A stretch of DNA of 64,000 nt from Streptomyces roseoverticillatus (GTDB lineage Bacteria > Actinomycetota > Actinomycetes > Streptomycetales > Streptomycetaceae), in NCBI RefSeq assembly GCF_000719265.1, contig NZ_JOFL01000006.1, forward strand, positions 62,001-126,000. The letters run 5' to 3'. The notes beneath the pieces are model-generated. The model ran no database searches, was not told the DNA's origin, and saw nothing but the letters and a program-made list of their open reading frames with translations. The position numbers were made by a program, and so were the translations under genes. Positions 58,792 through 64,000 of the stretch are shown here, piece by piece; the first letter of the stretch is position 1; each line of letters opens with the position of its first letter.

Positions 58792-61307
58792 CCGAGGCAG
58801 ATTTTTCGATGGATCCGATGAACCACCACTACTGGCAGGGCGCCTTCATCGGCGACGACGAGGCCGCACGCCGCCTGCAGACCCTGCCCACCGCCGTCGA
58901 ACAGGCGCTTTCCGCCCCGCTCGACACCGAGACCGTCCTCGCCGCCTGCGACACCCTGGCGAAGGCCCTGCGCGACCCGGCCCACCCGGTCCGCGCCCGG
59001 CTGGCACCCCACGTGCCCGCCGGCGAGGACGCCGGCGCGCTCCTCGGCGAGCTCGCCGCCTTCCTGGACCGCGGCGCCCTCAGCCGCAAGCTCCGCCGCG
59101 AACTGGGCGGCACCGCGCCGCAGCGCCTGACCCGCCCCGACGCCAAGGAGACCGTCTACGAGGCGTGGGCCCCCGTCGGCCTCGTCGCCCACATCGCCCC
59201 CGGCAACGCCGCCACCGTCGCCCCCCTCAGCCTGATCGAGGGCCTCCTCGCCGGCAACGTCAACGTCCTCAAGACGAGCAGCGCCGACACCCTCCTCGCC
59301 CAGCACCTCCTCGCCGAGCTCGCCGCCCTGGACCCGACCGGCGCCGTCGCCGACCGGGTCATCGTGCTGCGCTTCTCGTCGGGCCGCCAGGCCTGGCTGA
59401 AGCTCATGTGCGCCCCGGCCGACGCCGTCGCCGTCTGGGGCGGCGAGGCCGCCGTCGAGGGCGTCGCCGCCCACGTCCCGCCGGGCGCGCGCCTTGTCGA
59501 GTGGGGCCACAAGATCTCGTTCGCCTACCTCACGCGCGACGCGTGGGCCGACGAGGCGACGCTCGCCGCCCTCGCCGCCGACGTGTGCCTCTTCGAACAG
59601 CAGGCCTGCTCCAGCCCCCAGGTCGTCTACCTCGACACCGAGGACGCCGACGAGGTCTTCGCCTTCGCGGAGCGCTTCGCCGCCGTCCTCGCCGGGATGC
59701 CCCCGGCCGAGGAGGAGCCCCTCGACCCCGCCGAGGAGGCCGAGCTCACCACCACCGAGCTCATCGCCCGCCTGGAGGAGCACCTCGGCCTGACCCGCGT
59801 CATCGCCGCCCCCGACGGCTCCTGGCGCGTCATGGCCGACACCCGCCCGGCGCTCACCGCCTCCCCGCTGCACCGCAGCGTCTGGGTCAAGCCCCTGCCG
59901 CGCAAGGGCCTGATCGGCGCCCTGCGCCCCATGCGCCGCTACCTGCAGACCGCCGGCATCGCCGGCAGCCGCACGGACGTCGCGGAGCTGTCCGCCACGG
60001 TCCTCGCCGCCGGCGCCACCCGCGTCACCCCCGTCGGCGCCATGACCGCCGGCTACTCCGGCGAACCCCACGACGGCGTCTACGCCCTCCAGCGCTACAG
60101 CCGCCGCGTCGCCGTCCAGGCCGACGAGCGCTTCGCCACGACCGCCTGCCTCGACGACCTGGCCCGCGCAGCCGACTTCCCGGCGCCCACCGGACCGCTG
60201 CTGGACAAGGCGGCCGTCCAGGACCTCAACCGCGACGTCGCCCGCGGCGACGCCGAGCTGTACTTCCGCAGCGGCGGCAGCACCGGCGCCCCCGCCCTGT
60301 CCCTCTTCAGCTGGGACGACTACGACACCCAGATGCACGCCGCCGCCCGCGGCCTGCTCGCCGCCGGCTACGACCCGGCCCGCGACCGCACCGCCAACCT
60401 CTTCTACTGCGGCGGCATGTACGGCAGCTTCATCAGCTTCTTCTCCATCCTGGAGCGGCTGGGCGGCGTCCAGATACCCATGGCCGCGGGCCCCGACCAC
60501 CGCGCCACCGCCGAGGCGATCGTCGCCCACGAGGTCGACACCCTCTTCGGCATGCCCTCCTACCTCTGGCAGCTCCTCCACGAACAACAGGACGCGCTGC
60601 GCTCGTACGGCGGCATCCGCAAGATCTTCTACGGTGGCGAGCACTTCACCGAGGAGCAGCGCCGCACCCTCGCCGAGACCTTCGGCATCGAGGTCATCCG
60701 CTCCATCACCTACGGCAGCACCGACCTCGGCCCCCTCGGCTACCAGTGCGCCGAGAGCACCGGCAGCGTCCACCACCTCCACGCCGACCTGCACACGCTG
60801 GAGATCCTCGACGTCGCCGCCGACAGGCCGGTGGAGCCGGGGGAGACCGGGCGACTGGTCTTCACCACCCGCGCCCGCCGCGGCCAGCACCTCGACCGCT
60901 ACGTCATCGGCGATCTCGGCCGCGCCCTGCCCGGCCGCTGCCCCTGCGGCAGCCACGCCCCCCGGTTCGAACTCCTCGGCCGGCTCGGCGACGTGATGCG
61001 CGTCGCGACGTACTTCCTCAACTACCGCCGCTTCGTGGCGATCGCGGAGGAGAGCCTGCGCTTCGTCGGCGAACTGCAGGTCCTCCTCGGCCACGACGGC
61101 CCGCGGGAGAGCCTCACGGTCCGCATGGAGCGCACGGCCACGACGGACGCGGACGCGGCCCGCGAGGCCTTCCTCGCCGGCTACCCCGAACTGCGCACCG
61201 CCGTCGACGAGAAACTGCTCGCCCTCACCGTCGAAACCGTCGACGGCGCGTCCCTGGACCGCACCCCGGCCAGCGGCAAGCTGCGCACGGTGGTGGACAA
61301 CCGGTAG
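58788..61307 (+). CDS. LuxC-like acyl reductase fused to a PaaK-like ligase
   Basis: An 839-aa two-part protein. Residues 1-450 are a LuxC/acyl-CoA reductase domain of the aldehyde dehydrogenase superfamily: HIAPGNAATVAPLSLIEGLLAGN (NADPH region, near 135-157) and Cys274 in FEQQACSSPQ as the thioester-forming residue. Residues 455-839 are a PaaK-like adenylate-forming domain: YFRSGGSTGAP, IFYGGEHFTEEQRRTLAE, SITYGSTDLGPLGYQ and the end TPASGKLRTVVD. The Lys after the GxTGAP loop seen in the sister ligase is absent here. The fusion suggests direct hand-over of an activated acid for reduction to aldehyde. Confidence 0.85.
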   Translation: MTEADFSMDPMNHHYWQGAFIGDDEAARRLQTLPTAVEQALSAPLDTETVLAACDTLAKALRDPAHPVRARLAPHVPAGEDAGALLGELAAFLDRGALSRKLRRELGGTAPQRLTRPDAKETVYEAWAPVGLVAHIAPGNAATVAPLSLIEGLLAGNVNVLKTSSADTLLAQHLLAELAALDPTGAVADRVIVLRFSSGRQAWLKLMCAPADAVAVWGGEAAVEGVAAHVPPGARLVEWGHKISFAYLTRDAWADEATLAALAADVCLFEQQACSSPQVVYLDTEDADEVFAFAERFAAVLAGMPPAEEEPLDPAEEAELTTTELIARLEEHLGLTRVIAAPDGSWRVMADTRPALTASPLHRSVWVKPLPRKGLIGALRPMRRYLQTAGIAGSRTDVAELSATVLAAGATRVTPVGAMTAGYSGEPHDGVYALQRYSRRVAVQADERFATTACLDDLARAADFPAPTGPLLDKAAVQDLNRDVARGDAELYFRSGGSTGAPALSLFSWDDYDTQMHAAARGLLAAGYDPARDRTANLFYCGGMYGSFISFFSILERLGGVQIPMAAGPDHRATAEAIVAHEVDTLFGMPSYLWQLLHEQQDALRSYGGIRKIFYGGEHFTEEQRRTLAETFGIEVIRSITYGSTDLGPLGYQCAESTGSVHHLHADLHTLEILDVAADRPVEPGETGRLVFTTRARRGQHLDRYVIGDLGRALPGRCPCGSHAPRFELLGRLGDVMRVATYFLNYRRFVAIAEESLRFVGELQVLLGHDGPRESLTVRMERTATTDADAAREAFLAGYPELRTAVDEKLLALTVETVDGASLDRTPASGKLRTVVDNR

Positions 61308-61351
61308 CAGACGCCCCGCGCATTGACGAGCGCCCGCCCCTGACGGAGCGA

Positions 61352-61392
61352 CCCCGCGTCCCTTAGGGGCGCGGGGAACTGCGCGACCAGCC
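61352..61392 (+). repeat. Streptomyces intergenic repeat with terminator hairpin
   Basis: The 25-nt hairpin CCCCGCGTCCC-TTA-GGGGCGCGGGG (one G-T pair) followed by AACTGCGCGACCAGCC is a sequence type dispersed in many Streptomyces genomes. It ends the lux-like operon, and in the other direction it encodes the last residues (WSRSSPRP) and stop codon of the phosphotriesterase-like gene. Confidence 0.7.
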
Positions 61393-62337
61393 ACGGACGG
61401 CCCGCAGGTGTCCAACCGCGCCTCCGGTGGAGGTCTCCGGCTGCCAGTCGGCCGCAAAGGCACGGGCCGGGTTGGCGACGAACACCTGCTGTGTGAAGTC
61501 CTCGCCGAGTTCCGCTGCCAACGCCGGCCGAAGCCTGCGCAGCAGGTACGGCATGCCCGGGCCGTCCGCCGACGAGCGGGCCGCGGCCGTCGTGGTGTCG
61601 CCGCCCAGCAGGACCCGGTCGGCGTGGCCCGCCCCGGCGAGGGCCGTCAGCGCGTCGAACAGCCGCCAGTCCGTGGCGTGGTGGGCGCGCGACGGGCCGT
61701 CGAAGGCGAGGAAGGCCCCTTCCCGGGCGGCCCGGAGCGGCGCGCGCAGGTCGGGGAAGCGGTTGAGATGGCCGAGGACGACCCGGCCGGGCGGGACGTC
61801 CAGCTCCCCGCACAGCAGGTCCAGCACCTCCAGGGCGCCCGTGCCGAGTTCTAGGTGGACGGCGACGGCCGCGCCCGTCGCGTGGTGCGCCTGCGCGGCG
61901 GCGGCCATGACGTGCCGCGCGTGCTCGTCGAGGCCGTGGAAGCCCCCGGCGACCTTCACCAGCCCGGCCCGGACCGGCCCCTCCGTCAGATCCCGGACGA
62001 ACAGCTCCGCGAGCCGGTCCCGGTCGCGCTCCAGGTACTCCCGTGCGTAGTGCACCGCCTGGTGCAGCCCCGTCGCGGCGACCACGTGCGCCCCCGTCGC
62101 CGAGGCCAGCGCCGCGAGGTCGGCCCGCCGCCGTCCCATCCCACGGGGCGTCCACTGCACCACGGCCTGCCCGCCGAGCGCGCGGAAGGCGCGCAACTCC
62201 TCGCCCGCCGCTTCCGCGTCGTCCAGCTCCTGGCCGGGCAGCCGGGGGCTGCGCATGAACAGGTGGTCGTGCGCGTCGCAGACCCCCAGCTCCGCTGCGG
62301 GGACGTCCCCCAGAACGGTCCGTACGACAGGCCTCAC
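61363..62337 (-). CDS. Phosphotriesterase-family metal-dependent hydrolase
   Basis: A 324-aa TIM-barrel amidohydrolase. Metal-site residues fit the PTE family: CDAHDHLF near the N-terminus (HxH-like), the bridging Lys in LVKVAGG, His in VAVHLELGT and in VVLGHLNRFPD, and Asp in LLGGDTTT. Such enzymes often act on lactones or phosphoesters. The start is GTG 62337 (VRPVVRT), preceded by GGAGGA; the frame is open to 62364. The C-terminus is made from the dispersed repeat. It diverges from a CGNR regulator across a palindrome. Confidence 0.83.
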   Translation of the reverse strand: MRPVVRTVLGDVPAAELGVCDAHDHLFMRSPRLPGQELDDAEAAGEELRAFRALGGQAVVQWTPRGMGRRRADLAALASATGAHVVAATGLHQAVHYAREYLERDRDRLAELFVRDLTEGPVRAGLVKVAGGFHGLDEHARHVMAAAAQAHHATGAAVAVHLELGTGALEVLDLLCGELDVPPGRVVLGHLNRFPDLRAPLRAAREGAFLAFDGPSRAHHATDWRLFDALTALAGAGHADRVLLGGDTTTAAARSSADGPGMPYLLRRLRPALAAELGEDFTQQVFVANPARAFAADWQPETSTGGAVGHLRAVRGWSRSSPRP

Positions 62338-62378
62338 GACGACTCCTCCGGTCCGGGCGTGCAAGCGACATGATCACT

Positions 62379-62397
62379 GTAACGGGTGAACCGTTAC
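62379..62397. promoter_or_regulatory. Palindromic operator between PTE-like and CGNR genes
   Basis: GTAACGGgtgaaCCGTTAC has perfect 7-bp arms and a 5-nt spacer, ending 9 bp before the CGNR start and 42 bp before the PTE start. It is a likely autoregulatory site of the CGNR protein. Confidence 0.65.
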
Positions 62398-62406
62398 GAT
62401 GTCCGC

Positions 62407-62967
62407 ATGACCGATGAGGACCGCCTGGCCTTCCGCTTCGACTGCGGTGCCACCTGGCTCAACCTGCTCGCCACCCGCGGCCGGCACTTCAGCGCGCACC
62501 CGGTCGAGCGCCTGGCCACTGCGCAGCGGCTGGCGGAGTGGCTCGACCGCAGCGAACTGCCGCCCGCCCGGCCGCCCGGCGCCGAGGACCTCCGCCGCGC
62601 CCACACCCTGCGGGAGACCCTGCGCCCCCTCGCCCTGTCCGTCGCGGAGGAACGGCCGCCGCCGGCCGAAGCCGTCGAGGGGCTGACCCGTTTCCTCGGC
62701 GAGGAGCACGATCCCGTACGGCTCGTCGCGGCGGACCGGCTGCTGCGCGAGCCGCCGGCCACCACGGGAGCGGCCCTCGCCCGCATCGCCCGGCAGGCCG
62801 CCGACCACCTCACCGGCCCCGAACGCCGCACCCTCTCCGTCTGCCCCGAGCACGACTGCCGCGGCGTCTTCGCCAACCCCACCGGCCGCCGCCGTTGGTG
62901 CCCTTCACCGTCCTGCGCGAGCCGCGGCCGCGTCCGGGCCTTCCGCGAGCGCCACCGTACGACCTGA
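62407..62967 (+). CDS. CGNR zinc-finger (ABATE-domain) regulator
   Basis: A 186-aa protein. The N-terminal ABATE-type domain begins FRFDCGATWLNLLATRG. The C-terminal finger is CPEHDCRGVFANPTGRRRWCPSPSCASRGRVRAFRERH, i.e. the CGNR finger with Cys pairs and CASRGR in place of the usual C.NR. I start it at ATG 62407; an in-frame GTG at 62386 lies inside the palindrome and is less likely. Presumed to regulate the divergent hydrolase gene. Confidence 0.84.
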   Translation: MTDEDRLAFRFDCGATWLNLLATRGRHFSAHPVERLATAQRLAEWLDRSELPPARPPGAEDLRRAHTLRETLRPLALSVAEERPPPAEAVEGLTRFLGEEHDPVRLVAADRLLREPPATTGAALARIARQAADHLTGPERRTLSVCPEHDCRGVFANPTGRRRWCPSPSCASRGRVRAFRERHRTT

Positions 62968-62989
62968 GGCGGTGTCAGCCGTCCGGTGA

Positions 62990-63035
62990 CGCCGCCCGGT
63001 GGAGGGCGCGAGCGAGCACCCTCCACCGAGCGGCG
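62990..63035. terminator. Hairpin between convergent CGNR and geosmin synthase genes
   Basis: GGTGGAGGG / CCCTCCACC arms (62998-63006, 63019-63027) with outer CGCCGC / GCGGCG pairs form a long stem in the 142-bp gap. Confidence 0.65.
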
Positions 63036-63109
63036 GCGAACAGCCTCCGCGGAGCATTCCTCCGGCGCCGAGCAGACCTGACCGCCCGGTACGGCACCAC
63101 CGGACTCCG

Positions 63110-64000
63110 TCAGCCGACCGGCTGGCCGCCCGGAGCCCGCACCGGCGCGCGCAGCAGCGTCGTCAGCCGGGTGCCCGACGTGCCCAGGCCCGTCGGGGTG
63201 CCCACCGGCGGTGCCGAGAGCGCCGGGGTGGTGGCCTTGTGGCGCAGGAGGTCCTCCTCGCCGTAGCGGCGGCAACCGTGGTGCCAGTTGAGGATCCCGG
63301 CCATCCAGTCCTGCAGCTCCCGGGCGTACTGCCTGAGGCCCGCGCGGGCCTCCTCGTCGAGCTCGAAGTCCTCGAAGAGGACCGGCAGCTGATGGTCGAC
63401 CACGTACTGGAACTCCCGCATCCGGGAGGCCAGGAGATCGCTGACGATGCCCAGCGCCTCCTCGCGCCCGCAGTCGAAGAAGTTCCCGACGACCAGCACG
63501 GCGTTGTGGATCTCGCCCTCGAACTGGATCTCCTTCTGGTACGAGAAGACGTCGTTCATCAGGATGGCGTAGTCCATGGCCGCGTTCTCCATGGCCTGCA
63601 CCGGCTGGGTGCGGTAGATCTCCGGCGGCACCGCCGCGCCGAGGCCGTTGCGGCAGAGCGTCAGGGTCATGTCGGACCCGAAGGTGTGGCGGCGCATCTC
63701 GATGTAGTCCACCGGCTCGGGGACGCGGTGCTGCTTCTGGTTCCACAGCTCCCACAGCCAGGCGTCGAGCATCGCCTTGACGGCGGCGTGGAGACCGGCG
63801 CGCTCCTCCCTGCTCATGGCTGCGGTGGTGCGCGCCCACAGGTCGGCCAGGCCGAGCTCCAGGACGTGCTCCGGGGGCGGGGTGACGGGGGAGTCCACCG
63901 GCATGAACAGCAGGAGCCGCTCCGTGCAGGCCTGCGCCGCGGCCATGCCGGCCGCCCCCGTGTGCCCGCCGAACACCACGGGGTAGTAGTCGTCGCCGTA
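63110..64000 (-). CDS. geoA: Geosmin synthase, C-terminal domain (5' partial)
   Basis: The frame runs off the window end; 296 residues of a normally 720-750 aa bifunctional enzyme are present. They match the C-terminal domain, which converts germacradienol to geosmin: GDDYYPVVFGG at the window edge (first metal motif), EPVDYIEMRRHTFGSD, and NDVFSYQKEIQFEGEIHN, the second (NSE-type) Mg motif. LQDWMAGILNWH follows near the end. The last 40 residues are a Pro/Gly/Thr-rich tail. The N-terminal FPP-cyclising domain should lie just beyond base 64000. Confidence 0.92.
   Translation of the reverse strand, partial: YGDDYYPVVFGGHTGAAGMAAAQACTERLLLFMPVDSPVTPPPEHVLELGLADLWARTTAAMSREERAGLHAAVKAMLDAWLWELWNQKQHRVPEPVDYIEMRRHTFGSDMTLTLCRNGLGAAVPPEIYRTQPVQAMENAAMDYAILMNDVFSYQKEIQFEGEIHNAVLVVGNFFDCGREEALGIVSDLLASRMREFQYVVDHQLPVLFEDFELDEEARAGLRQYARELQDWMAGILNWHHGCRRYGEEDLLRHKATTPALSAPPVGTPTGLGTSGTRLTTLLRAPVRAPGGQPVG

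Larger units (their letters stand above)
49428..61307. other. Putative aromatic polyketide-aldehyde biosynthetic gene cluster
   Basis: An orsellinate-type PKS and a divergent, coupled operon of ligase, exporter, acyltransferase, LuxE-like and LuxC-like genes share one promoter region. The set predicts an aryl acid that is activated and reduced. Extent is judged from strand organisation and flanking hairpins at 49367 and 61352. Confidence 0.65.

Noticed and set aside
53743..61307. Bacterial bioluminescence (lux) operon
   Set aside because: LuxC- and LuxE-like genes are present, but no LuxA/LuxB luciferase or LuxD is nearby; the PKS points to small-molecule acid reduction.
58716..61463. A 915-codon minus-strand open frame opposite the LuxC-PaaK fusion
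   Set aside because: Gly/Ala/Val/Asp-rich shadow sequence; the plus-strand frame carries LuxC and ligase motifs and coupled start/stop signals.
1..64000. CRISPR arrays, tRNA or rRNA genes, transposases, integrases or attachment sites
   Set aside because: I looked for regular direct repeats, clover-leaf sequences and mobile-element protein motifs on both strands and found none I could support.

Overview
This window is high-GC actinobacterial DNA, almost certainly from a Streptomyces chromosome. The supporting signs are strong G/C bias at third codon positions, frequent GTG starts, many 4-bp GTGA/ATGA stop-start overlaps, a geosmin synthase, DUF5954- and DUF6328-type proteins, large LuxR-type (LAL) regulators, and a TTA (bldA-type) codon in one regulator. 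I see no tRNA, rRNA, CRISPR array, transposase or phage gene.

Layout 1-22.6 kb (housekeeping, transport and stress functions). A 5'-truncated CASTOR/POLLUX-like channel protein is followed by an amino-acid permease. Next come a predicted ATPase paired with a membrane-anchored periplasmic-binding-fold protein. A compact minus-strand Mrp-type cation/H+ antiporter operon (10804 down to 7060) follows. A translationally coupled oxidative metabolism cluster runs from 11.6 to 18.6 kb: TPP enzyme, small membrane protein, gluconate-dehydrogenase-subunit-3/GMC fusion, enolase-superfamily enzyme and SDR. Then come an LLM flavin/F420 oxidoreductase, a PfpI/DJ-1 protein, a UdgX-type uracil-DNA glycosylase, a DUF5954 protein and an EspR-like XRE regulator, closed by a strong hairpin at 22684-22722.

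Layout 22.9-48.5 kb (putative azapteridine, toxoflavin-like, gene cluster). The gene content matches the known Burkholderia toxoflavin set toxA-toxE: GTP cyclohydrolase II (two copies, one divergent and truncated), a WD40 protein (ToxC type), a formylglycine-generating-enzyme-fold protein (ToxD type), a RibD-like deaminase/reductase (ToxE type) and three ToxA-like methyltransferases. Around these are a three-subunit molybdenum hydroxylase, a double flavodoxin-fold protein, an FMN-reductase-fold protein, a secreted SGNH hydrolase, a fourth methyltransferase, two paralogous MFS exporters each next to its own repressor (ArsR, TetR), and two paralogous LAL regulators. A GTACCGA motif recurs upstream of both cyclohydrolase genes and of the molybdenum-hydroxylase operon. 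The expected scheme is that GTP cyclohydrolase II and RibD supply a riboflavin-type pyrimidine, the ToxC/ToxD-type proteins help build the triazine ring, the methyltransferases decorate it, the hydroxylase may oxidise it, and the MFS pumps export it.

Layout 49.4-61.3 kb (second biosynthetic block). A 1291-aa iterative type I PKS (KS-AT-TH/DH-ACP, no KR), of the orsellinate-synthase type, faces a divergent five-gene coupled operon: PaaK-like ligase, MFS exporter, GNAT protein, LuxE-like acyl-protein synthetase and an unusual LuxC reductase-PaaK ligase fusion. This suggests a polyketide aromatic acid that is activated and reduced to an aldehyde or alcohol. Whether it joins the azapteridine pathway cannot be read from sequence.

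Layout 61.3-64 kb. A phosphotriesterase-family hydrolase and a CGNR zinc-finger regulator diverge from a perfect palindrome. The window ends inside the C-terminal domain of a geosmin synthase gene.
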